Below, in pieces: positions 25,636-34,378 of a stretch of DNA of 64,000 nucleotides. Every line of letters begins with the position of its first letter. Position 1 is the stretch's first letter. The notes below the pieces were generated by a model that saw only the letters and a program-made list of their open reading frames with translations, was not told where the DNA came from and did no database searches. The stretch is taken from the NCBI GenBank assembly GCA_910587705.1, contig CAJUMX010000002.1, forward strand, positions 1-64,000, given 5' to 3'. The position numbers were made by a program, and so were the translations under genes. The stretch comes from an uncultured Oscillibacter sp. Its GTDB lineage: Bacteria > Bacillota > Clostridia > Oscillospirales > Oscillospiraceae.

Positions 25636-26508
25636 TTACGCACCTCCATCCTTCCTGGAGCGCAGCAGGCCCGTCAGGCTGAATTTCTGCTTGTCCGTCT
25701 CGGCCTCCTCCTGCGGAAGCAATTCGTTCCGCAGGAGGTTATCCAGGGTCTCCGGCTTCAAATGCCGTTTCAACATTCCGCCGGTAGCCACTGAAATAGA
25801 GCCGGTTTCCTCCGACACGATGACCACCACCGCGTCGGAGTTCTCGCTCATGCCGATCCCCGCCCGATGCCGCATTCCTAAGTCCCGGGAGAGGTTCACG
25901 TTCTTGCTCAAAGGGAGCATGCAACCCGCCCCCAGCACCCGCCCGTGCCGGACGATCACCGCCCCGTCGTGCATGGGCGCTTTCACGAAGAAAATATTTT
26001 TCAAAAGCTCGCTGGATACCGATGCATCCAGAACTGTGCCGCTGCGGACCATATCGTCCAGCAGAATCTCCCGCTCAAAGACGATCAACGCGCCGGTGCG
26101 GGACTGGGACATCTCGGAACAGGCCAGCACCGTTTGCTCGATGGTCTGCTCCAGCACGCTGGCATTCTCTGTCCGGGTGAAGAGGGCCAGGATGCGGCGG
26201 CTTCCCATCTCCTCCAAAATCCGGCGAATCTCCGGCTGAAAGAGGATGATCAGGGCCAGCACACCCACCTCCACCATACGGCTGAGCAGGTAATAGATAC
26301 CGTTGAGCCCGAAAAGGTAACTCAAAAGCAGGGCCGCCAGGAACACAAACAGCCCCTTTAAAAGACTGGCAGCCTTGGTGGTCTGCACCAAGGTCAATAC
26401 CTTATAGAGCGCAAACGCCATGATCACAATATCAAAAACATCCGAGACCTCAATGGTCAGCAGATACCGACCGATGGTGGCGAAGAGCTCCGTCAGCGTC
26501 ACATTCAT
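25636..26508 (-). CDS. cdaA: Membrane diadenylate cyclase CdaA
   Basis: CdaA makes cyclic di-AMP from two ATP. The 290-residue protein has three membrane helices in the first about 95 residues, then a DAC domain with the catalytic DGAVIV motif near 177 and RHRAGIG near 210. c-di-AMP in Firmicutes controls potassium/osmolyte uptake and cell-wall balance. The gene opens the long minus-strand run that ends at rsgA, and a good sigma-A promoter is at 26592-26620. Confidence 0.96.
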   Translation of the reverse strand: MNVTLTELFATIGRYLLTIEVSDVFDIVIMAFALYKVLTLVQTTKAASLLKGLFVFLAALLLSYLFGLNGIYYLLSRMVEVGVLALIILFQPEIRRILEEMGSRRILALFTRTENASVLEQTIEQTVLACSEMSQSRTGALIVFEREILLDDMVRSGTVLDASVSSELLKNIFFVKAPMHDGAVIVRHGRVLGAGCMLPLSKNVNLSRDLGMRHRAGIGMSENSDAVVVIVSEETGSISVATGGMLKRHLKPETLDNLLRNELLPQEEAETDKQKFSLTGLLRSRKDGGA

Positions 26509-26591
26509 TTTTCCTCGTCATCCCTTTCCTCTGCGCCGCCGGGAGAGCGGCTGTTCCTCCCGAGAGAAACGTCAGGTCATGAATACTTTAG

Positions 26592-26620
26592 ATTATATAG
26601 AATCCGGCGGTAAAAAGCAA
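26592..26620 (-). promoter_or_regulatory. Sigma-A promoter upstream of cdaA
   Basis: Minus strand TTGCTT (26620-26615), 17-base spacer, perfect TATAAT (26597-26592), 84 bases before the cdaA start. It is the only clear promoter I see before the cdaA-to-rsgA gene run. Confidence 0.75.
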
Positions 26621-26660
26621 GGTAAACCAAGGGAAAATTACCGGAAAATTCACGGTCTGT

Positions 26661-27794
26661 TCAGAAAGCCCGGCCCAGGACCCCCTGAACCGCCCGGAGC
26701 AGCCGGGCTACCTCCTCCGGCGTGTTGAAATCGGAGAAGCTGATGCGGACAGTGCCGGTGTCCAGCGTCCCCACTGTACGGTGGGCATAAGGAGCACAGT
26801 GAACGCCCGCACGGACAGCGATTCCCCGCTCCGCCAGGGCGGAGCCCATGTTCTCCACATCCACGCCCTCCGCTGTCAAGGAGAGGACCCCCGTCTGGTT
26901 CCGGAGACCCGGGGACACAAAGAGCCGCAGGCCCGGCAGGGTTTCCAGTCCCTGAACGGCCATCTGGGTCAGGTGTTTTTCATGGGCCAGGATTTTTTCC
27001 AGTCCTCCCCGACGGACATACCGGATGCCGGCCAGCAGGCCCGCGATGCCCGGCATGTTGAGAGTTCCCGCCTCCAGCCGGTCCGGCAGAAAGTCTGGCA
27101 TCCGCTGCTGGATAGACTGGCTGCCGGTGCCGCCTTCCAGCAAAGGCCGGGTGAGCACGTCCTCCCGGCAGAGCAGCGCGCCGGTGCCCTGGGGACCATA
27201 GAGCCCCTTATGTCCCGGCATGGCCACGAAGGCTGCCCCTAATGCCTCCATGTCCAGGGGCAGGACCCCGGCAGACTGAGAGGCATCGACAATAAAGGGA
27301 ACGCCTCGGCTGCGGCAGATGGCGGCAATTTCCTCCACCGGCTGAATAAAGCCGAAAACGTTGGATACGTGGCTGCACACCACGGCGTCGGTGCCGGGAA
27401 CAACGAGACGGTCAAAGGCGTCCGTCACGGCTTTCGAATCAAAAAGCGGCGTGGCGGCCACGGTAATCTTTGCCCCCAGAGCCTCTAGAGGCCGGGTGAC
27501 GGCATTGTGCTCATAGCCGGACACCACCGCCCGCCCCCCCGGCGGAACCAGGCTCTTAATGGCAATATTCAGGGCGTGGGTGGCGTTGAGGGTGAACACC
27601 ACCTGCTCTGGGTTTTTCAGGCCAAACATCTCCGCCAGCTCCGAACGGCACTGAAAGGCCGTGTCGGCAGCCCGGGCGGCGGCGGGATAGCCTCCCCGCC
27701 CCGGGGAGCTCATGGAAGCCAGGGCCTCCCACATGGCGGCGGCGACAGAAGCGGGTTTTTGAAAGCTGGTGGCGGCGCTGTCAAAATAAATCAT
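26661..27794 (-). CDS. Class V aminotransferase, cysteine desulfurase-like
   Basis: The 377-residue PLP enzyme begins MIYFDSAATSFQKP, the usual N-terminus of the IscS/SufS-like group. It carries the PLP lysine in MPGHKGLYGPQGTG near residue 200 and the substrate-binding Arg in GTVRISFSDFNTPEEV near 355. The catalytic Cys is likely in RAGVHCAPYAH near 335. The start overlaps the DUF3343 stop (ATGA). This subfamily with DUF3343 is linked to sulfur or selenium mobilisation in Clostridia; direct function is not established. Confidence 0.85.
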   Translation of the reverse strand: MIYFDSAATSFQKPASVAAAMWEALASMSSPGRGGYPAAARAADTAFQCRSELAEMFGLKNPEQVVFTLNATHALNIAIKSLVPPGGRAVVSGYEHNAVTRPLEALGAKITVAATPLFDSKAVTDAFDRLVVPGTDAVVCSHVSNVFGFIQPVEEIAAICRSRGVPFIVDASQSAGVLPLDMEALGAAFVAMPGHKGLYGPQGTGALLCREDVLTRPLLEGGTGSQSIQQRMPDFLPDRLEAGTLNMPGIAGLLAGIRYVRRGGLEKILAHEKHLTQMAVQGLETLPGLRLFVSPGLRNQTGVLSLTAEGVDVENMGSALAERGIAVRAGVHCAPYAHRTVGTLDTGTVRISFSDFNTPEEVARLLRAVQGVLGRAF

Positions 27795-28042
27795 GCCTCC
27801 ACCTCCTGGTACAGGCCCTTTTGGAAGATAAATATTTGAACGGGGTCCAAGCCGTCCCTGTGGAGGGCGGTCAGGGCCTCCGGCAAATCGGAAACCGCTA
27901 CGCGCACGGCGTAGGCGCAGCCCTTATCCGTCAGGTCTCTGGGAGGCCGGAAGATATGGCAGCGAATGCCCGCCCGGCCCAGGGATTTCTGCATCCGCTG
28001 GGCGTAGGTTACGGAGCGGGCCAGGATGATATAGTGCTCCAC
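27791..28042 (-). CDS. DUF3343 protein, putative sulfur/selenium carrier
   Basis: An 83-residue protein starting at GTG 28042 with a GGAGGAG site upstream. DUF3343 proteins are proposed Se/S carrier partners and typically contain the central segment seen here around HIFRPPRDLTDKGCAYAVRV, with a single Cys before the AYAVRV strand. The overlapping cysteine desulfurase-like gene supplies an obvious persulfide donor. That role is inference from the neighbourhood. Confidence 0.78.
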   Translation of the reverse strand: MEHYIILARSVTYAQRMQKSLGRAGIRCHIFRPPRDLTDKGCAYAVRVAVSDLPEALTALHRDGLDPVQIFIFQKGLYQEVEA

Positions 28043-28252
28043 AAAACACTCCTCCTTTCTCTCCTATACTATGGGGCTGGAAGCGAAAGGTGCGAAAGCG
28101 CAAAAACGCCCCGCCGGTAAGCGGAGCGCAAAAGGCTATCTGGAGTATATGCGTTTAGCTAAGGAATGGTCCCGCAGACAAACCTGTCGGACATCCCGCA
28201 GAGCGTTCCTCAAATGGAACCGTTGTGGCACTTTTTCTCTCCTGGCTTGCTG

Positions 28253-28747
28253 TCATGGAGAAATGGTTGCCTTCTCCACCAGCACCACGGCATGAGCCGC
28301 CATGCCGGAACCGTCCCCAGTAAATCCCAGGCCCTCCTCGGTGGTGGCCTTGACGTTGACCTGTTCCGCCTCAATTCCCAAGGCAGAGGCGATGTTCTCC
28401 GCCATTTGAGCCTTATATGGGGCTACCTTTGGCGCTTGAGCTAGCAAGGTCGCATCAATGTTGACCACGGCAAAGCCCTTCTCTCCCAAAAGTCGCCCCA
28501 CTGCTTCCAGCAGCTTCAAGCTGGAAATGCCCTTATAGGCTGGGTCCGTATCCGGAAACAGCTTTCCAATATCTCCCAGCCGGGTGGCTCCTGCCAAGGC
28601 ATCCATAACGGCGTGGACCAGCACGTCCGCGTCGGAGTGGCCCAAAAGGCCCTTGTCCCAGGGAATTTCCACACCGCCCAGAATCAGCTTTCGCCCTGGA
28701 ACCAGACGGTGAACATCGTAGCCATGGCCAATCCGTAGATTCGTCAT
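28253..28747 (-). CDS. ispF: 2-C-methyl-D-erythritol 2,4-cyclodiphosphate synthase
   Basis: IspF forms the cyclodiphosphate in the MEP isoprenoid pathway, as a zinc-dependent trimer. The 164-residue enzyme has the opening RIGHGYDVHRL with metal-binding Asp and His, GHSDADVLVHAVMDAL with the third His, and the C-terminal TTEEGLGFTGDGSGMAAHA. Its ATG 28747 overlaps the ispD stop by four bases. The longer upstream frame is a shadow of ispD. With ispD, ispH and ispA, four isoprenoid genes lie in this window. Confidence 0.96.
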   Translation of the reverse strand: MTNLRIGHGYDVHRLVPGRKLILGGVEIPWDKGLLGHSDADVLVHAVMDALAGATRLGDIGKLFPDTDPAYKGISSLKLLEAVGRLLGEKGFAVVNIDATLLAQAPKVAPYKAQMAENIASALGIEAEQVNVKATTEEGLGFTGDGSGMAAHAVVLVEKATISP

Positions 28748-29475
28748 CGCCCTTCCTCCCGCGCTTTCACAATGGCCTCCGCCAGAATCAAGTCCATCGG
28801 CGTAGTGATTTTTAGGTTTTCCTCCTCGCCCTCCACCAGAAATACGACCTTTCCCAGCCGCTCCACAGCAGAGGCATCGTCGGTGACAGGGGCCTCCTGC
28901 TCCAGCGCAGACTGGAGCGCCGCCTTCAACAAGCTGGCCGCAAAGACCTGGGGGGTCTGAACCGCTCGGAGCCATTCCCGGTCCAAGGTCTCCTCCACCC
29001 CACCGTCCTTCCGGACGGCCTTTACCGTGTCCTTCACCTTCACGGCAGGAGCGGCGGCGGAACAACGGGCGGCGGCAGAAACCACCCGGTCAACGAGCTT
29101 CGGCGTTATCAGGGGACGGGCGCCGTCCTGCACCGCCAGAAGCTCTATCTCCGGCGACGCCTCCAGCGCCGCCAACAGCACAGAATGGACCCGGTTCTCC
29201 CCGCCCCGGATCACCTTTTTGCATTTCGTAAGACCATAGGTACGGCAAAGCTGGGATATCTCCAGGATATCCTCCTCCCTGGCGGCGACGACAATTTCGT
29301 CCACACTCCCGGACACTTGAAGCGCCGCCAGGGTCCGCACCAGCACCGGCACGCCCTCCAAAGGCTGGAGCAGCTTGTTTACGCCACCCATTCGGGCAGA
29401 GCTGCCCGCCGCCGCTACCAGAGCGGCGCAACGGGGGTTTCGGGCCTCCCGCGCTTTTTTGAAAAACGGCAGCAT
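28744..29475 (-). CDS. ispD: 2-C-methyl-D-erythritol 4-phosphate cytidylyltransferase
   Basis: IspD couples MEP to CTP. The 243-residue protein shows the nucleotide-binding ALVAAAGSSARMGGVNKLLQ near residues 19-38, GARPLITPKLVDRVV in the middle and the C-terminal PMDLILAEAIV. ATG 29475 has GAGAGG nine bases upstream; ATG 29484 would abut that site. It follows carD after 29 bases and leads into ispF. Confidence 0.95.
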   Translation of the reverse strand: MLPFFKKAREARNPRCAALVAAAGSSARMGGVNKLLQPLEGVPVLVRTLAALQVSGSVDEIVVAAREEDILEISQLCRTYGLTKCKKVIRGGENRVHSVLLAALEASPEIELLAVQDGARPLITPKLVDRVVSAAARCSAAAPAVKVKDTVKAVRKDGGVEETLDREWLRAVQTPQVFAASLLKAALQSALEQEAPVTDDASAVERLGKVVFLVEGEEENLKITTPMDLILAEAIVKAREEGR

Positions 29476-29504
29476 CGCCACCATCCTCTCCGCCCCGACG
29501 GGCC

Positions 29505-30002
29505 TTAGTGCGCAACCGGCGTTTTCTGCATGACCGCACGATCCAGCCGCGCCTCCGCATCCTGGTAGGCGCAGCCCTCCACCAGCGCGATTTCCGAAAG
29601 GATGATCTGCTTCGCGCTGTGGAGCATTTTTCGTTCCCCTGTGGAGAGGCCCCGGCGTGAGTCCCGTCGCATCAGGCCCTTCACCACTCGTGCCACCTCA
29701 TTGAGGTTTCCGCTTTTCAGCCGGATGAGATTTTCTTGATAACGCTTGTTCCAATTGGCGCTGGACTCCACCTCCAAAGCGGGAATACCGGCGAAAAACG
29801 CCTCTGCCTCCTCCTCCGAGATGATAGACCGGATGCCAATGGCCTGGCAGTTGGCGGTGGGAATCTTCAAAATCAAGCCCCCTACGGGCATCTTGAAAAC
29901 GTAGTATTCCTTTACCTTGCCCGCCACCTTTTCCTGAACAACGTCATCGATGACACCTGCCCCGTGCATGGGATGCACGATCAGGTCCCCGATTTGAAAC
30001 AT
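29505..30002 (-). CDS. CarD family transcriptional regulator
   Basis: The 165-residue protein has an N-terminal RNA polymerase-interacting (Tudor-like) CarD/TRCF domain, marked by FQIGDLIVHPMHGAGVIDDV, and a helical C-terminal DNA-binding half. CarD/CdnL proteins stabilise open promoter complexes, often at rRNA promoters. ATG 30002 is preceded by AAAGGGG; longer frames are not supported. Its place directly upstream of ispD is common in Clostridia and several other Firmicutes. Confidence 0.9.
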   Translation of the reverse strand: MFQIGDLIVHPMHGAGVIDDVVQEKVAGKVKEYYVFKMPVGGLILKIPTANCQAIGIRSIISEEEAEAFFAGIPALEVESSANWNKRYQENLIRLKSGNLNEVARVVKGLMRRDSRRGLSTGERKMLHSAKQIILSEIALVEGCAYQDAEARLDRAVMQKTPVAH

Positions 30003-30192
30003 GGACACCCCTTTCTCTGCCGCGGCCTCTGCCGCTGTGTTGTCTGCCTCTTGATACGCCTGATTCCATGCTGGTTCGAATTCCATGCCGATTTTCCGAT
30101 TCCATGCGAAAGACTGCCCTGGGTAGGGACTGCTGTCCAACAAAAGCGAAGGCAAACACCACACAGCAGAGGCCCCGCAGAGAGCGGGCGGC

Positions 30193-31539
30193 TTAGCGCT
30201 TGTTGGAACGCCGCCAGATGTGCATTTTCTCCGCCTCGGCGATAAGCTCCTCCCGGAACTGGGGATGGGCCAAGCCAATCAGGCCCTCTGCCCGTTCCCA
30301 GGTGGACTTGCCCTTGACGTTGAACTTGCCGTACTCCGTCACAATCCAGTGGAGGTTTGTGCGGGTGGCAGTAACCACAGAGCCCTCTACCAGGGTGGGC
30401 CGGATGCGGGATTTCAGCTGGCCGGACTTCTTATCCATAAAGGACGAGGAGCAGCAGATAAAGCTCTTGCCGCCCTTGGCCAGATACGCGCCCATAACAA
30501 AGTCCTGCTGTCCGCCAGCGCCGGAGATGTGGTTGATGCCGGAGGACTCAGAGGACACCTGACCGTAAAGGTCAATGTCTACCGCGCCGTTGATGGAGGT
30601 AAATTTATCGATCTGGGAAACCCGGGCAATGTCGTTGACATAGCTCACCGGGGCCGCCATACACTCGGGATTGTTGTTGAGGAAATCATAGAGCTTCTGG
30701 GTTCCGGCGGCGAAGGCATAGGTCTGCCGGCCCCGGTCGAAGGGCTTACAGGCGCCGGTAATGCGGCCTGCCATGGACATGTCTACAAAGGCGTCCACGT
30801 ACATTTCCGTATGGACACCCAGGTCCTTTAGATCGGACTCGGCAATCATCTTGCCGATGGCGCTGGGCATGGAGCCGATGCCCAGCTGGAGGCACGCGCC
30901 GTCCTCAATTTCCGGCACCACCAGATTGGCCACCGCCAAATCCACCTCGGAGGCCGCAGAGGCCCCGCCCAGGATTTCCATGGGGGGATTCTCCCCCTCT
31001 ACAACCATGGCCACATCGCTGATATGTACGCAGTTTTCAAAGCCCCCCAGGCAGACGGGCATATTTTTGTTAACCTCGACAATGACGGTTTTGGCACAGT
31101 CGCACACCGCTTTCAGGTGGGACCCTCCAGGACCGAAGTTGAACCAGCCGTGCTCGTCCATGGGAGCCACCTGGAACATCGCCACATCCAGGGTCTTGAT
31201 GCAGTCTCGGTAATAGCCCGGGAGCTCAGAATAGCGCAGGGGGATATAATAGGCAAAGCCCTCCTTGATGGCCTTCCGTTCAATGCCGCTCATGTGCCAG
31301 GAGTTCCAGGCGAAATGCTCCGCAGCGTCCGGCACGTCGAAAATGGCGGGACGGCGGGTCAGGATGCCGCCTCGGATATTCACGTCCTTCAATTCCCCCA
31401 TCCGGGCGGCCAGGGCCTTGTCCAGGGCATTGGGAGAGCAGACCGTCCAGCCATAATCCAGCCAGTCGCCGGACTTGATAACCTTGACAGCCTCGGCGGC
31501 GGCGGTTAGCTTCTGACGGTATTCCTCCTGATAGCTCAT
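30193..31539 (-). CDS. Acetyl/butyryl-CoA:acetate CoA-transferase family
   Basis: A 448-residue CoA-transferase of the acetyl-CoA hydrolase/transferase (Cat1/AbfT/But) family. The likely catalytic Glu is in LGVHTEMYVDAF near residue 245, where the enzyme forms a gamma-glutamyl-CoA thioester. GSMPSAIGKM and the C-terminal SGAGGQQDFVMGA complete the CoA-binding face. The fit to butyryl-CoA:acetate transferases is good, but 4-hydroxybutyrate or propionate specificity cannot be excluded. ATG 31539 has GGAGG eight bases upstream. It has its own promoter at 31625-31653 and borders the mobile island. Confidence 0.82.
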   Translation of the reverse strand: MSYQEEYRQKLTAAAEAVKVIKSGDWLDYGWTVCSPNALDKALAARMGELKDVNIRGGILTRRPAIFDVPDAAEHFAWNSWHMSGIERKAIKEGFAYYIPLRYSELPGYYRDCIKTLDVAMFQVAPMDEHGWFNFGPGGSHLKAVCDCAKTVIVEVNKNMPVCLGGFENCVHISDVAMVVEGENPPMEILGGASAASEVDLAVANLVVPEIEDGACLQLGIGSMPSAIGKMIAESDLKDLGVHTEMYVDAFVDMSMAGRITGACKPFDRGRQTYAFAAGTQKLYDFLNNNPECMAAPVSYVNDIARVSQIDKFTSINGAVDIDLYGQVSSESSGINHISGAGGQQDFVMGAYLAKGGKSFICCSSSFMDKKSGQLKSRIRPTLVEGSVVTATRTNLHWIVTEYGKFNVKGKSTWERAEGLIGLAHPQFREELIAEAEKMHIWRRSNKR

Positions 31540-31624
31540 AGTCAATTCCTCCATATGTTTTCATTTTCCGTCTCTTCGCAAACTGCGAAGGGTAAATTTC
31601 TGCGGTAAGACATCCCTATTTCCT

Positions 31625-31653
31625 AGTATAACATCTCTGGGAAAATATTGCAA
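31625..31653 (-). promoter_or_regulatory. Sigma-A promoter of the CoA-transferase gene
   Basis: Minus strand TTGCAA (31653-31648), 17-base spacer, TATACT (31630-31625). It fixes the left limit of the inserted island to the right of about 31654. Confidence 0.7.
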
Positions 31654-31744
31654 CGTCAAAACGTGAAAAAAATAACATGTTTTTTCAAAAAAAGCGGCAG
31701 GCACAAAGGGCGGCACTCATAAGACAGTATTAGAAATGTTTTTA

Positions 31745-31777
31745 GGAAACGGCGTAGCTTGCGGGCTATGCCGTTTC
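31745..31777 (-). terminator. Hairpin overlapping the recombinase stop codon
   Basis: Arms at about 31746-31758 and 31765-31777 pair with one or two mismatches and include the stop codon of the recombinase. No good U-run follows on the minus strand, so it may be an end-structure of the element rather than a true terminator. Confidence 0.4.
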
Positions 31778-33409
31778 TCCACTTTTCAGGTTATTCAGCA
31801 AAGACGCAGGAAGTATTCCCACAAGGTCATAAGAAATGTCAATCTGCTGTTCCCTATGTCCCTTTGACTTATCCGGCGCATGAACGTACACCGCCTTTAC
31901 CATGTCATTTAAGACAGCGGGCGTTAATTCGTCCAAGTCAAGATATTTCCGCACTTTGCTGATGAACCTGTCAATGTTCTCTGTCTGTTCTTCCTGTTCG
32001 TTAATTTCTTCATTCAATCGCAACAGCTTTTCCCGCAGTTCTTCCTGCTCCTGTTCGTAATCGTCAGAGAGCATTTGAAATCTGCTGTCAGATAATTTCC
32101 CGCCTACGTTGTCCTCGTAAATACGCTTGAATAATCGGTCAAGTTCCTCTATCCGGCGTTCTGCTTGCGTTAGTTGCCGCCGTTTCGCCGCCAGTTCCTT
32201 TTTCGCTTCGGCTTTCTGTTTCGCACCCATAGCTTTTCGGAATTGTTCTTCATGGTTAGCGACACAGGCAATCGTCAATTTCATGTGAGCGAGTACGCCC
32301 TGTTCCAAGACAACAGCGCGGACAAAATGAGTAGAGCAATCGTCTTTCCCTTTGAGCCTTGAAGTAGAGCAGACGAAATGGTCTTGCCTTGCTTCAAAGT
32401 TCTTGCTTGTGCAGTAATACAGCTTTTCGCCGCAATCGGCACAGCGCACAATGCCGGAAAACATATTTGTCTTGCCTGTCCTCGTCGGGCGGCGTTTGTT
32501 CTTCCGTAATTCCTGCACCCGCGCCCATGTGTCAGCGTCAATGATTGCTTCGTGGGTATTCTCAAACACAAGCCATTTTTCCTCTGGATTATAACAGGTT
32601 TTCTTGCTCTTGTAGGACTGCTTATAGGTCTTGAAGTTCACTGTATGCCCTTGATATTCTGGACGCTCCAAAATGTCGGCTATGGTATCGCCCGTCCAGT
32701 TATAAGGATTGTCCGGCGGCGCGTTCCTCGTTGCCCTGCCTGTCTGCTGAAAATGGATTGTCGGCGTTATGACTTTATCCTCTTTCAGAATACGGGCAAT
32801 CTGCGACGGCCCGTAACCGTCCAGACAAAGAGCGAATATCCGCTTGACTACTCCGGCGGCTTCTCCGTCCACAATCCACTGTGTCTTGTTGTCCGGGTCT
32901 TTCATATAACCATAGGGCGGGTTCGTGCAGAGGTGTTCTCCTGCTTCTCCTTTTGACTTCATCACAGCGCGGATTTTCTTGCTTGTGTCCTTAGCGTACC
33001 ATTCGTTAATGATATTCAAAAAAGGGGTAAAGTCGCTGTCCTGCTGGTTCGCGCTGTCTATGCCATTGTTGATAGCGATAAACCGCACTCCTTTTTCCAC
33101 GAACAGGACTTCGGTATAAAATCCCACTTTCAGATAATCACGTCCAAGCCGTGACATATCCTTGACAATCAGCGTCGCCACTTCTCCGGTTTCAATCCGT
33201 TCCAAAAGTTCGCTCCAACTCGGACGGTTGAAGTTCGTTCCAGAATACCCGTCGTCCACGAAAAACGCAGTATTTGAGAAATGATTTTCTTTTGCGTATT
33301 TACTTAAAATCGCCTTTTGATTAACAATGCTGTTGCTGTCGCCCTGCAATTCGTCGTCGCGCGATAAGCGGCAATAGAGGGCGGTAATTTTGCCAGACTG
33401 CCTTAACAT
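31766..33409 (-). CDS. Large serine recombinase (transposon TndX/TnpX type)
   Basis: A 547-residue site-specific recombinase. The N-terminal resolvase domain (about 8-160) has the catalytic Ser in ALYCRLSRDDE and the DMSRLGRDYLKVG motif. Then come the recombinase domain (about 190-300), a zinc-ribbon (CADCGEKLYYC ... CSTSRLKGKDDC), a coiled coil near 390-480 and a DUF4368-like C-terminus. ATG 33409 has AAAGGAGC upstream. Such enzymes excise and integrate clostridial mobilizable elements such as Tn4451 and Tn5397. All domains look intact, so it may still be active. It is the outermost gene of the island on the left. Confidence 0.93.
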   Translation of the reverse strand: MLRQSGKITALYCRLSRDDELQGDSNSIVNQKAILSKYAKENHFSNTAFFVDDGYSGTNFNRPSWSELLERIETGEVATLIVKDMSRLGRDYLKVGFYTEVLFVEKGVRFIAINNGIDSANQQDSDFTPFLNIINEWYAKDTSKKIRAVMKSKGEAGEHLCTNPPYGYMKDPDNKTQWIVDGEAAGVVKRIFALCLDGYGPSQIARILKEDKVITPTIHFQQTGRATRNAPPDNPYNWTGDTIADILERPEYQGHTVNFKTYKQSYKSKKTCYNPEEKWLVFENTHEAIIDADTWARVQELRKNKRRPTRTGKTNMFSGIVRCADCGEKLYYCTSKNFEARQDHFVCSTSRLKGKDDCSTHFVRAVVLEQGVLAHMKLTIACVANHEEQFRKAMGAKQKAEAKKELAAKRRQLTQAERRIEELDRLFKRIYEDNVGGKLSDSRFQMLSDDYEQEQEELREKLLRLNEEINEQEEQTENIDRFISKVRKYLDLDELTPAVLNDMVKAVYVHAPDKSKGHREQQIDISYDLVGILPASLLNNLKSGETA

Positions 33410-33485
33410 AGTTTCTGCTCCTTTCATCGGCGGGCAGTCTGCCAATACAGGATTGCTTACCCCTATTTTATCGGCTCCGGCATTT

Positions 33486-33686
33486 TTAATCAACATCTTT
33501 TTTGCCCTGTTCCTGCTCCATAAGGCGTAAAACCTTGTGAGGCAGGCTCCTTTCTCCGTCATAGCTGCCCGTAAAGCGGTAGAGCGTCCTGCCGGATTTT
33601 ATCGTTACTTCATGCGTCGGCAATTCTTGAAACAGCGGATTTTCCACCACGATATGTCCGTCCTTGATTTTTCGTTTTCGTTCCAT
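33486..33686 (-). CDS. TnpW-like small transposon protein
   Basis: A 66-residue basic-acidic protein with the pattern HEVTIKSGRTLYRFTGSYDGE followed by a short helix with KVLRLME. This resembles the small TnpW family carried next to recombinases in clostridial elements; the assignment rests on size, position and this pattern. ATG 33686 has AAGGA upstream at long spacing; a GTG at 33695 is possible. It lies between mobC and the recombinase gene. Confidence 0.55.
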   Translation of the reverse strand: MERKRKIKDGHIVVENPLFQELPTHEVTIKSGRTLYRFTGSYDGERSLPHKVLRLMEQEQGKKDVD

Positions 33687-33806
33687 TCCTTTCACGTCCT
33701 TTCCAAAGATAAAACTGAATAGCAAGCATAGAGAACGGATAGCCATTCTCGTAAAATGTCCGACTGCCGCCGGAGCATTTTGCTTGTTGGGAAGTGTCCC
33801 AAACCC

Positions 33807-34148
33807 TCATTTTGTCAATCCCTTGAATTGCAGAAGTAGCCGCCGTTCCAACCGCCAGACTTCTTCCATAACACGCTTAATCTCGTCTATGTCGTCGGCG
33901 TAAATCCGTCCTGTTTCGTTGATACGCTTAGCAATCTGATTGACGTTCGCGCCGATTTTTTGAAGCTGTGCCGTATGTCCTTTGACTTCTTGTAAATCAA
34001 GCGTGATGATATACCCGTCAATGAGTATTTTTCGAGCATAAGCGGAGAGATTGAGCGTTGGTATTTGCCGCATTTTTTCCTCAATTAACGCCCGTTCTTC
34101 CTCTGTTACCCGGATAATGATTTGTACGTTTCGTTTCCTGTTTTCCAT
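33807..34148 (-). CDS. MobC-like relaxosome accessory protein
   Basis: The 113-residue protein has an N-terminal ribbon-helix-helix-like half (VQIIIRVTEEERALIEEKM) and the C-terminal MobC motif LQKIGANVNQIAKRINETGRI, which helps a relaxase bind oriT. A relaxase gene normally follows directly, but here the next recognisable gene is the TnpW-like ORF 120 bases away. Only an accessory protein of the mobilisation system therefore remains. Direct repeats at 34235-34327 upstream could be the matching oriT. Confidence 0.88.
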   Translation of the reverse strand: MENRKRNVQIIIRVTEEERALIEEKMRQIPTLNLSAYARKILIDGYIITLDLQEVKGHTAQLQKIGANVNQIAKRINETGRIYADDIDEIKRVMEEVWRLERRLLLQFKGLTK

Positions 34149-34234
34149 GAGTAGCCCCCTTTCGCTAACAAGACATTTGCAAGCGGCATTTCTGCCCGCT
34201 TTGTGATAGTTTTTCTTTCACTACCTACAACACC

Positions 34235-34327
34235 GGACATAGCGGTTTTGCCAAAGATTTAAGAAAAATTTAAGAAAAAATTCTTCTCATTCCCTACTAC
34301 GGAGGACACGCCGGAAATGCCAAACAT
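34235..34327. repeat. Pair of imperfect direct repeats upstream of mobC, possible oriT
   Basis: Two 24-base units (34235-34258 and 34304-34327) share GGACA, CGG and TGCCAAA blocks, 17 of 24 positions, each preceded by a CTAC-containing stretch. The AT-rich segment between them contains TTTAAGAAAAA repeated. The place beside mobC suggests an origin of transfer or relaxosome binding site. No nick site was identified. Confidence 0.35.
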
Positions 34328-34378
34328 GTACCGAAAAAATGTTTCAAATATTTAATTACAGTATGTTCATAGTGTTGA

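Noticed and set aside
28071..28295. 74-codon plus-strand frame in the gap between the DUF3343 gene and ispF
   Set aside because: Overlaps the 3' end of ispF, has no ribosome site and a low-complexity basic peptide. The 210-base gap otherwise shows nothing I can support.
33610..33810. 66-codon frame starting at the mobC stop, considered as a relaxase start
   Set aside because: It overlaps the mobC stop by ATGA, but the sequence lacks any relaxase motif and conflicts with the TnpW-like frame.
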